Source: Thiothrix fructosivorans (lineage in GTDB: Bacteria; Pseudomonadota; Gammaproteobacteria; Thiotrichales; Thiotrichaceae). Taken from it: 64,000 nt of DNA. Position 1 is the first letter of the stretch. Each line of letters opens with the position of its first letter. A program made the translations under genes and the position numbers. A model generated the notes under the pieces. It saw nothing but the letters and a program-made list of their open reading frames with translations. It was not told the origin of the DNA and did not search any database. The stretch is taken from the NCBI RefSeq assembly GCF_017349355.1, contig NZ_JAFMPM010000005.1, positions 124,001 through 188,000 of the forward strand, given 5' to 3'. Positions 34,098-43,943 of this stretch are shown here, in pieces.

Positions 34098-35153
34098 ATG
34101 CCGAAAATCATCATGAGTCAACACGATTCGATCCGTGCAGTAGAATGGAAAGACAATCATCTAGTGCTGCTTGACCAGCGTAAATTGCCGCATAACGAGC
34201 AATTTATCGCTTTATACAGTGCCGACGATACGGCTGAAGCCATCCGCAATATGGTCGTGCGCGGTGCGCCAGCTATCGGTATCGCGGCGGCGTATGCGGT
34301 GGTCATGGCAGCACGCAAAAGCTATAAGCAGTATCCCCAAGACTGGCGGCAACGTTTGCTGGCAGAAATCGAGATGCTGAAAAATTCCCGCCCGACCGCT
34401 GTCAATCTCATGTGGGCACTGAATCGCATGTGTGAAGCCGCCGATGATATTCAGGGCGACCCCGAATACCCGCTGTTAGAGCTGGCGAAAAAAATCCACC
34501 AAGACGACATTGATGCCAATTACCGCATGGGTGAATTGGGCAGTGCGTTGATTGCTCCCTCACACGGTGTATTAACCCATTGCAACACCGGTTCATTGGC
34601 AACGGGTGGTTACGGCACAGCACTTGGTGTGATTCGCAGCGCCTATAGCAAAGGCATCATCGAACACGTTTACGCCGATGAAACGCGCCCGTGGTGGCAA
34701 GGTTCACGCCTAACCGCGTGGGAATTGGTGAAAGACAAAATTCCCGCACATTTGCTGTGTGACAGTGCTGCCGCGCATCTGATGAAACTGGGCAAAGTGT
34801 CGTGGGTCATTGTCGGTTCTGACCGCATTGCCGCCAATGGTGATGTAGCCAATAAAATTGGCACATACAGTTTGGCAGTGAATGCGCGTTACCACGGTGT
34901 GAAGTTTATGGTAGTTGCGCCAACCAGCACCATCGACCTTGCGACCTTGTGTGGTAATGACATTCCCATCGAAGAACGTCCGCAAGATGAAGTGCTGAAC
35001 GTCAGCAATCAACGTATTGCTGCGTACCATACGCAAGCGTGGAATCCCGCCTTTGACGTAACCCCTGCCTCCTTAGTGGATGCACTCGTTACCGAAAAAG
35101 GCGTGATTGAAAACCCCACTGCCGAGAAAATTGCGGCGCTGATGGCATCGTAA
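34098..35153 (+). CDS. mtnA: Methylthioribose-1-phosphate isomerase
   Basis: This 351-residue enzyme of the methionine salvage pathway turns methylthioribose-1-phosphate into the ribulose form. Characteristic blocks are [55 protein letters not shown], and the catalytic CDSAAAHLM and [10 protein letters not shown]. The first ATG (34098) or the ATG at 34113 may be used. It ends directly against a convergent gene, with no spacer. Confidence 0.95.
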   Translation: MPKIIMSQHDSIRAVEWKDNHLVLLDQRKLPHNEQFIALYSADDTAEAIRNMVVRGAPAIGIAAAYAVVMAARKSYKQYPQDWRQRLLAEIEMLKNSRPTAVNLMWALNRMCEAADDIQGDPEYPLLELAKKIHQDDIDANYRMGELGSALIAPSHGVLTHCNTGSLATGGYGTALGVIRSAYSKGIIEHVYADETRPWWQGSRLTAWELVKDKIPAHLLCDSAAAHLMKLGKVSWVIVGSDRIAANGDVANKIGTYSLAVNARYHGVKFMVVAPTSTIDLATLCGNDIPIEERPQDEVLNVSNQRIAAYHTQAWNPAFDVTPASLVDALVTEKGVIENPTAEKIAALMAS

Positions 35154-36428
35154 TCAAGACGCTTTCGCCACCTCATACAGCCGCTGATGCAAGCAGCGGT
35201 TCAAGCGCTGCATATCACTGTCCAGCCCGTAGCGATCTTTCCACTCAGTTTGCCGGAAAGGTCGTTCGCTGATCGGCAATGTTGCACATTCATACGTTTT
35301 CCCGCCATGCGTTCCAACTGACAGCAGTGTAACGGGCTGTTGGAAAAAGCGCTGGTAGATCGTTTCCGGCAACCGTTCTTTCAGAATGGGCAGTTCAGGC
35401 AACACTTGCTCGGTGAGTTCAATATGCGCTAATTGCGCGTAAGGGTAGAACTCATGTTGCTCGTACAAAAACTGATTGGCTACGCGGTCAAAATAACCCC
35501 GTCCCATCAGCAGTCCTTGCTGCGTTACAATCCATACGTGCAAATATTGCAGCCGGAACAAGCTGTGACCTTTGCGTTCGAATGGGTCGTCTTGCATCGC
35601 ACTGAGCGGGATATTGGCTTCTGCGAGCAGTCGCCGCTGCAAATCGGTCTGCGTATAAGAGGGTAGCGGCAATTGCAGATTGCCCCAGCTTTCCGTAATA
35701 AAGCCTTCCCAACGCTGCTTTTTCAGGGTTTGTGCAAGGTCGCCTAATTCTACCGGATTCAGGTGGTGTAGCAGCGTATTGCGGAATAGGGTTTCAACGG
35801 CTTGCTGATATTGGCGGTTAAGTTGTCCTAAGCCAGCCGGAGGTGGCAAGCTGTCCAATTGGTGTGCCATGATGCGCTGTTGCGTTTCCAGCGTGTGCAT
35901 TTTGTCCAGATGCTCGTCGAGTGCTTGCTGCGTTTGCTGGATTTTCTTGCCAGACCTGTACCAGTAATATGTCAAACCGAGGATAGGCAATAGCGGCAAT
36001 AAGAAGTGCCCCCGTGCTACCAGCAAGATAATGGTGAAAAACGTTGCTACGAACAGAATCAAGCGCGGTGAATTCAAATTCAGTAAGCGTTGACGCAACG
36101 TTTCCAAGTGCGCTTCCATCTGTTTTTGGTATTCAATTTGCGGTAGTTTCCACGGATCAGGCGCATAAAAAAAGCTCCAGCGTTCGCAATAGGCTTCTTC
36201 TGAACCTACTTTTAGCAATTCTTTGGCATCGTGATTACCGCACGCATGATTGGAAAAAATAGGATACGCCAGTACTTCACCCTCAAATTGTTGGTAATCG
36301 GGTTTTCTATTCGCCTGTGCTTCAGACGTTGCTTCTTCTTGCTTGCGTTGCGCTTGTAACTCACGCAGCATGTGATGGCTCATCGCCAGTGTTTCGTATT
36401 CGGTATTAGTCATTATTGTTAGCCCCAT
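35154..36428 (-). CDS. Hypothetical protein with central membrane helices and coiled coil
   Basis: This 424-residue protein has a Gln/Glu-rich N-terminus, two close hydrophobic spans at about residues 121-150, and a Gln-rich predicted coiled coil immediately after (KIQQTQQALDEHLDKMHTLETQQ). A long C-terminal half contains WEGFITESWGNLQLPLP and KTYECATLPISERPFRQTEWKDRYGLD. The two short spans with both ends polar suggest a hairpin anchor. No family is recognised. The start may be the ATG at 36428 or one at 36413. It is divergent from xerD with 48 bases between. Confidence 0.65.
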   Translation of the reverse strand: MGLTIMTNTEYETLAMSHHMLRELQAQRKQEEATSEAQANRKPDYQQFEGEVLAYPIFSNHACGNHDAKELLKVGSEEAYCERWSFFYAPDPWKLPQIEYQKQMEAHLETLRQRLLNLNSPRLILFVATFFTIILLVARGHFLLPLLPILGLTYYWYRSGKKIQQTQQALDEHLDKMHTLETQQRIMAHQLDSLPPPAGLGQLNRQYQQAVETLFRNTLLHHLNPVELGDLAQTLKKQRWEGFITESWGNLQLPLPSYTQTDLQRRLLAEANIPLSAMQDDPFERKGHSLFRLQYLHVWIVTQQGLLMGRGYFDRVANQFLYEQHEFYPYAQLAHIELTEQVLPELPILKERLPETIYQRFFQQPVTLLSVGTHGGKTYECATLPISERPFRQTEWKDRYGLDSDMQRLNRCLHQRLYEVAKAS

Positions 36429-36476
36429 GGATACACGCAGAAATTATTCAAATTTCCATCTTCACGTAGTAAGACA

Positions 36477-37415
36477 ATGAAACCTGAAAAAAAATCCCCT
36501 GCCCCTATGATTCGTACAAATTGCCTGAATCAGGCGTTAATTGATCGTTTTTTAGACGCTTTTTGGTCAGAACGCGGGGTAAGCCGGAATACCCTCGCCA
36601 GTTACGACCGTGATTTACGCTTGTTGTGCCATTGGTTGGACGAACACGGCGTATCAATGGAACAGGCAACACGAGCTGAATTGTTGGAATATTTAGCAGT
36701 TCGAGTACGTGATGGGGCAAAAGCTGCCACTACCGCCCGTTTGCTTTCCAGCGTGCGCCGTTTTTACCGCTGGCAGGTGCGCGAAAACATGCGCAAAGAT
36801 GATCCCACCGCGCAAATCGAAGCGCCCAAACAGGGGCGGCATTTGCCGAATACGTTATCGGAAGAGGAAGTGGAAGCGTTATTGCAAGCACCCGATACCA
36901 GCAATGCTCACGGCTTGCGAGATCGAGCGATGTTAGAATTGTTGTATGCGACGGGTTTGCGTGTCTCCGAATTGGTAGGGATTCGTTTGAGTGAATTGTC
37001 GCTGTCACACGGCGTGATTCGCATTACCGGCAAGGGTAACAAAGAACGCCTTGTGCCGATGGGGGAGGAAGCACATGACTGGATTCAAACCTATTTACGC
37101 GATGCACGTCCGACCTTGATGCAGGGTAAAGACATTGCAGAACACGTTTTTGTGACCACGCGTGGCAGCGGCATGACGCGGCAAATGTTCTGGGTGATGA
37201 TTCAACGTTATGCGTTCGAGGGCGGTATCGTGCGTCATATTTCCCCGCATACCTTGCGCCACGCGTTCGCGACCCATTTATTGAACCACGGGGCGGATTT
37301 GCGTGTCGTACAGATGTTACTGGGGCATAGCGATTTGTCGACGACCCAGATTTATACGCATGTGGCGCAAGCACGTTTGCAGGATTTGCATCGTGAACAT
37401 CACCCACGCGGTTAA
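36477..37415 (+). CDS. xerD: Tyrosine recombinase XerD
   Basis: This 312-residue site-specific recombinase works with XerC at dif to resolve chromosome dimers. The N-terminal core-binding domain contains FLDAFWSERGVSRNTLASYDRDL. The catalytic residues are Arg in GLRVSEL, Lys in TGKGNKER, His and Arg in HTLRHAFATHLL, His in LLGHSDLSTT and the nucleophile Tyr in QIYTHVA. The order xerD then dsbC (121 bases apart) is common in gammaproteobacteria. Confidence 0.94.
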   Translation: MKPEKKSPAPMIRTNCLNQALIDRFLDAFWSERGVSRNTLASYDRDLRLLCHWLDEHGVSMEQATRAELLEYLAVRVRDGAKAATTARLLSSVRRFYRWQVRENMRKDDPTAQIEAPKQGRHLPNTLSEEEVEALLQAPDTSNAHGLRDRAMLELLYATGLRVSELVGIRLSELSLSHGVIRITGKGNKERLVPMGEEAHDWIQTYLRDARPTLMQGKDIAEHVFVTTRGSGMTRQMFWVMIQRYAFEGGIVRHISPHTLRHAFATHLLNHGADLRVVQMLLGHSDLSTTQIYTHVAQARLQDLHREHHPRG

Positions 37416-37536
37416 GCCGCTGAAAAGTGGGGAAACGTATACACGCTACAGTCAGCCATGCTAAGGTATTATCCATTATGTGATTAAACAATAAGCATTT
37501 TTTACCTTTCGATTTTCATTCAGGACTAGAGAAACC

Positions 37537-38277
37537 ATGTACAAAAAGATGATGTTGGGCACTATTATGGCTGCTGTATTAGCCACAACTGCGGTAATGG
37601 CTGACGCTGTACCCGCTGATTTAGGCGAAAAATTAAAGCCTATGTTTGGTGGTAAAGCCCCTGATTCTCTGAAAGCCACTCCGATTGCGAATATGTTTGA
37701 AGCCAAATTTGGCGGCGAAATCATTTATGTGAGCGGTGATGCGCGTTATGTATTTGCGGGCGAATTGATTGATGCACAAACTAAATCCAGCTTAACCGAA
37801 GCCTCACGTTCGGCGGATCGCATCGGTTTGGTGAAAACCATTGATGCGACTAAAAGCATCGAATTCAAAGCTAAAGGCGAAGAAAAGCACGTACTGTATG
37901 CGTTTACCGACGTGGATTGCCCTTTCTGTGTGAAACTGCATAAAGAAGTGCCTGCTCTGAATGAAAAAGGTGTGACCGTGCGTTACTTGGCGTATCCGCG
38001 TGCGGGCGTGGGTTCTCCGGCGTACAAAAAGATGGTGAACATCTGGTGTGCGGATGACAAAGCGGCGGCGATGAACCAAGTGAAAAACGAGGGTAAAGAA
38101 GTCACCTCTAAAGAATGCGCCAACCCTGTCGCCGACCAATTTGAACTGGGGCAAAAATTGGGTGTGAATGGTACACCTGCGTTGCTGACGACTGATGGCA
38201 CCATGATTCCGGGATTCCGTCCGGCGGCTGATTTGGTCAAAATGTTGGACGATGCTAAGGCGAAAGCGGCGAAGTAA
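37537..38277 (+). CDS. dsbC: Periplasmic thiol:disulfide isomerase DsbC-like
   Basis: This 246-residue exported protein has a signal peptide (MYKKMMLGTIMAAVLATTAVMADA). A short dimerisation domain follows, then a thioredoxin-fold domain with the active site FTDVDCPFCVKLH (CPFC instead of the CGYC of E. coli DsbC) and a cis-Pro in GVNGTPALL. A second Cys pair (IWCADD and KECANP) matches the structural disulfide of DsbC. Low-complexity Ala/Lys ends the protein. It repairs wrong disulfides in the periplasm. Confidence 0.9.
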   Translation: MYKKMMLGTIMAAVLATTAVMADAVPADLGEKLKPMFGGKAPDSLKATPIANMFEAKFGGEIIYVSGDARYVFAGELIDAQTKSSLTEASRSADRIGLVKTIDATKSIEFKAKGEEKHVLYAFTDVDCPFCVKLHKEVPALNEKGVTVRYLAYPRAGVGSPAYKKMVNIWCADDKAAAMNQVKNEGKEVTSKECANPVADQFELGQKLGVNGTPALLTTDGTMIPGFRPAADLVKMLDDAKAKAAK

Positions 38278-38284
38278 GGCGGGA

Positions 38285-38330
38285 GAACCCCACATCCCCA
38301 ACCCTTCCCCCGCAAGGGGTGAAGGGAGTT
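38285..38330. repeat. Dispersed palindromic repeat between dsbC and mutS
   Basis: The stem CCCTTCCCC-CGCAA-GGGGTGAAGGG (38302-38326) lies in the 60-base convergent gap and can act as a terminator for both genes. Its core CCCTTCCCCCGCAAGGGG is identical to one inside mutS (40496-40545). Confidence 0.7.
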
Positions 38331-38337
38331 ATAGCTG

Positions 38338-40950
38338 TTATTTCAGCAGTTTCCTCAACCGATAGAGTTCATCCAGCGCTTGGCGTGGGGTGAGTTCATC
38401 CGGGTCTACGGCGGTTAATGCCGCTTTCACTTTTTCAGCACTTTCATCTTTCGGCGCGGCGGCTGCGGGTGTTGCAAACATCAGCGGTAGGGTTTGTCCT
38501 GCGCGTGGGGCTTGCTGGCTGTGCTTTTCCAGCGATACCAGTTTCTTTTTGGCTTGCGCGATAATGCTTTTGGGAACACCGGCTAGTTGCGCGACTTGTA
38601 AGCCGTAGCTTTGGTTAGCGGGGCCGTCTTTTACCGCGTGTAAAAACACGATCTTATCGCCGTGCTCAATCGCATCAATGTGGACATTGACGATGGTGCT
38701 GATTTGTTCCGGCAATACCGTTAGCTCGAAGTAGTGGGTGGCGAACAGGGTGAATGCCTTGCGTTCGCGGGCGAGGAATTCGGCGAATGCCCATGCCAGT
38801 GATAAACCGTCGAAAGTGCTAGTGCCGCGTCCGATTTCATCCATCAACACCAAACTGTGCGTAGTGGCGTTATTGAGGATATTGGCGGCTTCGGTCATTT
38901 CCACCATGAAGGTCGAACGCCCGGTGCTGAGGTCGTCGTGTGCGCCGATGCGGGTGAAAATGCGGTCAATATTGCCGAGACGGGCGGTTTGAGCAGGCAC
39001 GTAGCTGCCGATGTGTGCCAGTAACACGATCAGGGCAATTTGGCGCATGTAGGTGGATTTGCCGCCCATGTTGGGGCCGGTGATCATTAACATGCGGCGG
39101 CGCGAATCCATGTACAGGTCATTCGGCACGAAGGGGTTGTCGAGGGTGCGTTCCACAACCGGATGCCGTCCGCCTTCGATTTGAATGCCTGCGCCGTCTA
39201 CGAGAGAGGGACAGTTGTAATTCAGGGTATTGGCGCGTTCGGCAAAATTGCTTAACACATCCAATTCGGCGATGGCTTGCGCACTGTTGCGGATGGGATT
39301 GAGGTGTTCCAGCAAGTCGCCTAACAGGTTGTCGTAAATGGCTTTTTCGCGGGCAAGGGCGCGTTCGCGGGCGGAGAGCACCTTGTCTTCAAACTTTTTC
39401 AGTTCGGGCAGAATGAAGCGTTCTACGCCTTTAAGCGTTTGGCGGCGGATGTAATCGGCGGGGATGCGGCTCAATTGGCTTTGCGGGATTTCCACGTAGT
39501 AGCCGTGAATGCGGTTGTAGGCAACTTTGAGATTGTTGATGCCGGTGCGGACTTTTTCGCGGGCTTCGAGATCCAACAGGTATTGGTCGGCGTTTTCGCT
39601 GAGATTGCGCAGTTCATCCAGTTCGGCATCGAAACCGGTGGCAATCACGCCGCCGTCGCGGATGACGACGGGCGGATTGTCGATGATGGCGCTATCGAGC
39701 AAATGGCGTAGTGCATCGTGTTGGTCGATGTTGCCTTGTAATTGCTGAATGTGCGGGTTGTCGAGTGCGGCAACGAGGCTGTGGATGCGCGGGATGACGT
39801 GCAAGGAACTACGCAATGTGGATAGGTCACGCGGGCGTGCCGAGCCGAGGGCGATGCGGCTGGCAATGCGTTCGATGTCGCCGATGCCGCGTAAGGTTTC
39901 CAGCAGGGTTTCGTAGCGGTATTGGTCGAGCAATGCGCCGACGGCTTGGTGACGGTTGCGTAGGGTGAAACGGTCACGTAACGGTTTGTTGAGCCAGCGG
40001 CGTAGCAGGCGGCTGCCCATGCTGGTGGCGGTTTTGTCGATGACTGAAATCAGGGTGTTTTTGTGTTCACCGCTGATGCTGTATTCGAGTTCCAGATTGC
40101 GGCGGCTGGCAGCGTCGAGAATGATGCCTTCGTCGCTGAGTTCTACCGTGAGGCTGTTGATGTGGGGCAGGGCGGTGCGCTGGGTTTCTTGCACGTAATT
40201 GAGCAATGCGCCCGCAGCGGCAATCGCCAGTGGCAGGTGGTTGCAGCCGAAACCGTCGAGATCGTGTACCCCGAATTGACGTAGCAGTAGGCGCTTGGCG
40301 GTGTCGAGGTCGAAGTGCCATTGCGGGCGCGGGGTGGAAATGCGGTTGCGGGCGAAGGCGGGTTTCCAGTCTTCGTCGTGCAGGATTTCAGCGGGTTGCA
40401 GGCGTTCGATTTCGTTGTGCAGGGTGGTGTCGGAATCGGCTTCTTGTACGGTGAAGCGTCCGGTGCTGAGGTCGATGGCGGCGATGCCGTAAGAAGACCC
40501 CCCCTTCCCCAGCCCTTCCCCCGCAAGGGGGGCAGGGAGTGAAGAGCGGTGAATCGCTACCAAAAGGTTGTCGCGGCGGTCGTCGAGGAGGTAGTCGTCG
40601 GTGACTGTGCCGGGGGTGAGTAGGCGGGTGATTTTGCGTTCGACCGGGCCTTTGGATTTTGCGGGGTCGCCGATTTGTTCGCAAATGGCGACGGATTCGC
40701 CGACTTTGAGGAGTTTGGCGAGGTATTGTTCGACGGCGTGGTAGGGAACGCCAGCCATTGGGATGGGGTCGCCTGCCGATGAACCGCGTGCCGTGAGGGT
40801 GATGTCGAGCAGCGCGGCGGCTTTTTTGGCATCGTCCATGAACAGTTCGTAGAAATCCCCCATGCGGTAAAACAGGAGAATGTCGGGGTATTCCGCTTTG
40901 ATTCGGAAATACTGCTGCATCATGGGAGTGTGTTGCTGTTCTTTGCTCAT
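38338..40950 (-). CDS. mutS: DNA mismatch repair protein MutS, with in-frame repeat insertion
   Basis: This 870-residue protein recognises mismatches and starts repair with MutL. The mismatch-binding domain shows the Phe-Tyr wedge region [11 protein letters not shown] near the start. The ATPase shows [14 protein letters not shown] (Walker A), [13 protein letters not shown] (Walker B) and [10 protein letters not shown] segment of about 17 residues ([17 protein letters not shown], near residues 136-153) breaks the usual YGIAAID-preceding sequence and is encoded by a palindromic repeat. The rest is intact, so it is probably functional. The ATG at 40950 gives the canonical N-terminus [14 protein letters not shown]; the frame is open for 35 more codons upstream. 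Confidence 0.96.
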   Translation of the reverse strand: MSKEQQHTPMMQQYFRIKAEYPDILLFYRMGDFYELFMDDAKKAAALLDITLTARGSSAGDPIPMAGVPYHAVEQYLAKLLKVGESVAICEQIGDPAKSKGPVERKITRLLTPGTVTDDYLLDDRRDNLLVAIHRSSLPAPLAGEGLGKGGSSYGIAAIDLSTGRFTVQEADSDTTLHNEIERLQPAEILHDEDWKPAFARNRISTPRPQWHFDLDTAKRLLLRQFGVHDLDGFGCNHLPLAIAAAGALLNYVQETQRTALPHINSLTVELSDEGIILDAASRRNLELEYSISGEHKNTLISVIDKTATSMGSRLLRRWLNKPLRDRFTLRNRHQAVGALLDQYRYETLLETLRGIGDIERIASRIALGSARPRDLSTLRSSLHVIPRIHSLVAALDNPHIQQLQGNIDQHDALRHLLDSAIIDNPPVVIRDGGVIATGFDAELDELRNLSENADQYLLDLEAREKVRTGINNLKVAYNRIHGYYVEIPQSQLSRIPADYIRRQTLKGVERFILPELKKFEDKVLSARERALAREKAIYDNLLGDLLEHLNPIRNSAQAIAELDVLSNFAERANTLNYNCPSLVDGAGIQIEGGRHPVVERTLDNPFVPNDLYMDSRRRMLMITGPNMGGKSTYMRQIALIVLLAHIGSYVPAQTARLGNIDRIFTRIGAHDDLSTGRSTFMVEMTEAANILNNATTHSLVLMDEIGRGTSTFDGLSLAWAFAEFLARERKAFTLFATHYFELTVLPEQISTIVNVHIDAIEHGDKIVFLHAVKDGPANQSYGLQVAQLAGVPKSIIAQAKKKLVSLEKHSQQAPRAGQTLPLMFATPAAAAPKDESAEKVKAALTAVDPDELTPRQALDELYRLRKLLK
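40496..40545. repeat. Palindromic repeat inside the mutS coding sequence
   Basis: The core CCCTTCCCCCGCAAGGGG is flanked by CCCC and GGGCAGGGAGT. It closely matches the intergenic copy at 38285-38330. Its length adds complete codons, so the mutS frame continues. It lies in domain II of MutS, probably on a surface loop. Confidence 0.7.
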
Positions 40951-41036
40951 GGCTCGTCGGGGCTGCGTAATCAAGCCAGTGAGTTTAGCAGTAATCGGCG
41001 GGGGGCGTGAATGTGTAACCCGATATGCTGGCTTGG

Positions 41037-42575
41037 TTAACCCTCCATCACCCAATCATCCACACTCTTCAGCTCACTGCTAAAATTAATACCCACTAAC
41101 ACCTTCGGGCGCGGGTCATCCCGAAATGCCCCCGCGTAATTGCGCTCTTTAATCTGGGCCATTGCTGCCTGCGCCGTTTTATCCAGCTTGAACTCCAGAA
41201 TATAAATATGCGTTGCCGTCTTCACCACGCAATCCACCCGCCCATTGCTCTCATTCACTTCTGCTTCGCTGTACTGCCCCAGATAGAAAAACGTCAAGTA
41301 AATCAAACTGTGGTAATACGCCTCACGGTCTTGCAGGAAAATCTGATACGGAATTTTCTTGAAGACCGTTTTGATGATTTCAATCACCTCAGGCAAATCA
41401 TTATCGTCAACGGCTTCACTCAGATGTACCACCATCGGCGTTGTTTTTGCAGGCTCAACATGCGCCCATTCCGCCATCAAAAACATCATCATTGATGCAC
41501 GTACTTCACGGTTCGGGTAATCCAACCAATACATGCCACGTTTATCTTGGTCTTTCAGGGTCAAATAGCCTGTCTGGAACATTACGGGGACAAGCTCCAA
41601 TTCTTCAAGATCGTAATTGCCCAAAGCCAATTCATCCACCCGCAATTTATCCAGTCGATACACTTTCTTACGAAGCATCAACTTCGGCAAAAACGTCGGC
41701 GTGCCTGATTCAAACCAGAAATTGCGGAATGCCTGCGCCTGAAAAAAGCTCAAGATCGAATACGGATTGTAAACGCGGGTACGCAAATCCCAACTGTAAC
41801 CGTTATACCATTCGCGGATTTTTGCCTGCAACGCCTCACGACTTAACCCAAGATAGCTTTCAGTTTCCGGCATATAGGGCGTGAAATAGTATTCCAACTC
41901 CGTCTGTGTGTACCCCAATAGCGTACTGGCACTGCGGTCAAACGTCAGGTCAAACAGGTTATTCAAATCCGAGAAAATCGACACGCGGCTAAACTTCGAC
42001 ACGCCGGTAATCAGCAAAAACTCCAAATACGGATCACTGTCTTTCAGCACCGAATAGAAGGTTTTCATGGTTTGTTGATTGGCTTTGGCTTGCGGAATGT
42101 CATCAAGGTAGTCAATCAACGGCTTGTCGTATTCGTCGATCAGCAACACCACATTGCCCTGTTGTTTGGCTAGTTTTTCCAGCAGTTCGGCAAACACGTT
42201 TTTCAGCGTCGTGCTCACTAAAGTAAGGCCGTGTTGTGCCGCAATTGCTTCAAGAGTTTGTTGTAATGCCGTTTCTAAACCCAATCCCTGATAGTCGAGT
42301 TTGTTGATAGATAGGTGAATGACCGGGTGTGTCTTGCTCCAATCCCACTGATCCGCGATCCACAGTCCATCGAACAACGCACGATTGCCTTGGTAGATTT
42401 CTTTGATGGTGGAAAGCAGCAACGATTTACCGAAACGTCGTGGGCGCGATAGGAAAAAATAGCCTGCTTTGCCCGTCAGCAAATTATGGATAGCTTGTGT
42501 TTTGTCTACATACAAGTAGTTATCTTGACGCAACTTGTCAAAAGTTTGGATACCAACAGGGAGGCTTTGTAGCAT
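41037..42575 (-). CDS. AAA-ATPase-like protein with PD-(D/E)XK nuclease domain (DUF1703 type)
   Basis: This is a 512-residue protein. The N-terminal AAA-ATPase_like domain starts [22 protein letters not shown] and has Walker A in [12 protein letters not shown] and Walker B in [11 protein letters not shown]. The C-terminal PD-(D/E)XK domain shows NGRVDCVV and YILEFKLDK. The family is very common and of unclear role, with links to mobile DNA or defence. The gene begins 45 bases upstream of the divergent tesA-side region and ends 87 bases before the mutS start, on the same strand as mutS. Confidence 0.9.
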   Translation of the reverse strand: MLQSLPVGIQTFDKLRQDNYLYVDKTQAIHNLLTGKAGYFFLSRPRRFGKSLLLSTIKEIYQGNRALFDGLWIADQWDWSKTHPVIHLSINKLDYQGLGLETALQQTLEAIAAQHGLTLVSTTLKNVFAELLEKLAKQQGNVVLLIDEYDKPLIDYLDDIPQAKANQQTMKTFYSVLKDSDPYLEFLLITGVSKFSRVSIFSDLNNLFDLTFDRSASTLLGYTQTELEYYFTPYMPETESYLGLSREALQAKIREWYNGYSWDLRTRVYNPYSILSFFQAQAFRNFWFESGTPTFLPKLMLRKKVYRLDKLRVDELALGNYDLEELELVPVMFQTGYLTLKDQDKRGMYWLDYPNREVRASMMMFLMAEWAHVEPAKTTPMVVHLSEAVDDNDLPEVIEIIKTVFKKIPYQIFLQDREAYYHSLIYLTFFYLGQYSEAEVNESNGRVDCVVKTATHIYILEFKLDKTAQAAMAQIKERNYAGAFRDDPRPKVLVGINFSSELKSVDDWVMEG

Positions 42576-42619
42576 GGCAGTAGTCTACGTAAACAATCAC
42601 CTTGTGAGTTTAGCAGATT

Positions 42620-43252
42620 TCAGCGTGTCTCTGAGGGCAGTAACACGCCCTCCAACACCTTCCAAACATTCTCCAACACCTTCGGCTCTGCCTCAGCAGT
42701 CGGGTGCAAGCCATCCGCCTGCATCAAATCCCAATTATCCGCCACGCCATCGAGCAGGAAGGGAACGAGCGGTGTGTCATATTGCTTTGCCAGTTCGCTA
42801 TACGTGGCTTCAAATTTGTCGGTGAAAGTCGCGCCGTAATTTGGCGGTAGCTTGATGCCAATCAGCACGACTTTCGCCTTGGCTGCCTGCGCCAGTTTCA
42901 CCATCTGTTCCAAATTGCTGCGCATGGTGGGCAGGTCGATACCACGCAACCCGTCATTCGCGCCCAATTCCAGTAGCAGATAGGCAGGTTTATGTTCTCT
43001 GAGCGCATCCGGCAAGCGTGTCAAACCACCGGCAGAGGTTTCGCCACTAATACTGGCATTGACCACTTTATATTGATCGCCCAGCTTGGTTTGCAATAAA
43101 TTAACCCAGCCTTTTTCGACCGGAATGCCATACGCGGCGCTCAGGCTGTCGCCCCACACCAATACGGTTGGTGGCACTTCGGCAGCCATAACCACAGTCG
43201 TAGACGGTAAAAACCCCAGTAGGGCAAAGATCAGGTAAAGTACACGCACCAT
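42620..43252 (-). CDS. tesA: Periplasmic arylesterase/lysophospholipase, TesA family (SGNH)
   Basis: This 210-residue exported SGNH hydrolase has a signal peptide ending in MAA. It shows GDSLSAAYGI (Ser nucleophile), ELGANDGLRG, IKLPPNYG and DGLHPTAEA (Asp-His pair). It acts on thioesters and lysophospholipids. It is divergent from the ybbA-ybbP ABC transporter genes, the same arrangement as in E. coli, with 19 bases between starts. Confidence 0.93.
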   Translation of the reverse strand: MVRVLYLIFALLGFLPSTTVVMAAEVPPTVLVWGDSLSAAYGIPVEKGWVNLLQTKLGDQYKVVNASISGETSAGGLTRLPDALREHKPAYLLLELGANDGLRGIDLPTMRSNLEQMVKLAQAAKAKVVLIGIKLPPNYGATFTDKFEATYSELAKQYDTPLVPFLLDGVADNWDLMQADGLHPTAEAEPKVLENVWKVLEGVLLPSETR

Positions 43253-43271
43253 TCAGCGGATTCCTTAATAA

Positions 43272-43943
43272 ATGAATAACACAGCCATTCAGACCGACAA
43301 CTTAGTGAAAACTATCCCCCAAGCAGGGCGTGAATTGCAAATTCTCCGTGGCGTAAGCCTCACGATTGACAGCGGTGAATCGGTCGCGATTACCGGCTTA
43401 TCCGGTTCTGGCAAAAGCACCTTACTGGGCTTGCTGGCGGGGTTGGATTTGCCCACCAGCGGTTCAGTCAAACTTTTTGGGCAAGCCTTGGACGGTTTGG
43501 ATGAAGACCAACGCGCAGCCTTGCGCTTGGGGCGGGTCGGCTTCGTGTTCCAATCCTTCCATTTGCTGGAAAACCTGACGGCGCTGGAAAATGTCATGCT
43601 GCCGCTGGAATTGGGCACGCAAACGGGTGATTACACCGTACTTGCCACGCAAGCCTTGCAACGAGTCGGGCTGGCGGAACGTTTGGGGCATTTCCCCAAC
43701 CAGCTTTCCGGCGGTGAACAGCAACGCGTTGCCTTAGCACGGGCATTTGTCACTCGCCCACAAATCTTGTTTGCAGATGAGCCGACCGGCAATCTCGACC
43801 GTGCCACCGGCAATGAAATCATCGCGTTGCTGTTTGCCTTGCAAGAAAAATTGCAGACCACGCTGGTATTGGTGACGCACGATGAGACGCTCGCCGCCCG
43901 TTGCCAAACGCATTACCGCTTGGTCGAAGGAGCGTTGGCATGA
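43272..43943 (+). CDS. ybbA: ABC transporter ATP-binding protein, YbbA-like
   Basis: This 223-residue ATPase of the LolD/MacB class has Walker A GLSGSGKSTLL, the ABC signature LSGGEQQRVALARAF and Walker B ILFADEPTGNLD. It overlaps the permease gene by 4 bases (ATGA). With tesA divergent it forms the ybbAP/tesA cluster. The system is thought to move lipid-like or hydrophobic substrates out of the inner membrane; the substrate is not known. Confidence 0.93.
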   Translation: MNNTAIQTDNLVKTIPQAGRELQILRGVSLTIDSGESVAITGLSGSGKSTLLGLLAGLDLPTSGSVKLFGQALDGLDEDQRAALRLGRVGFVFQSFHLLENLTALENVMLPLELGTQTGDYTVLATQALQRVGLAERLGHFPNQLSGGEQQRVALARAFVTRPQILFADEPTGNLDRATGNEIIALLFALQEKLQTTLVLVTHDETLAARCQTHYRLVEGALA

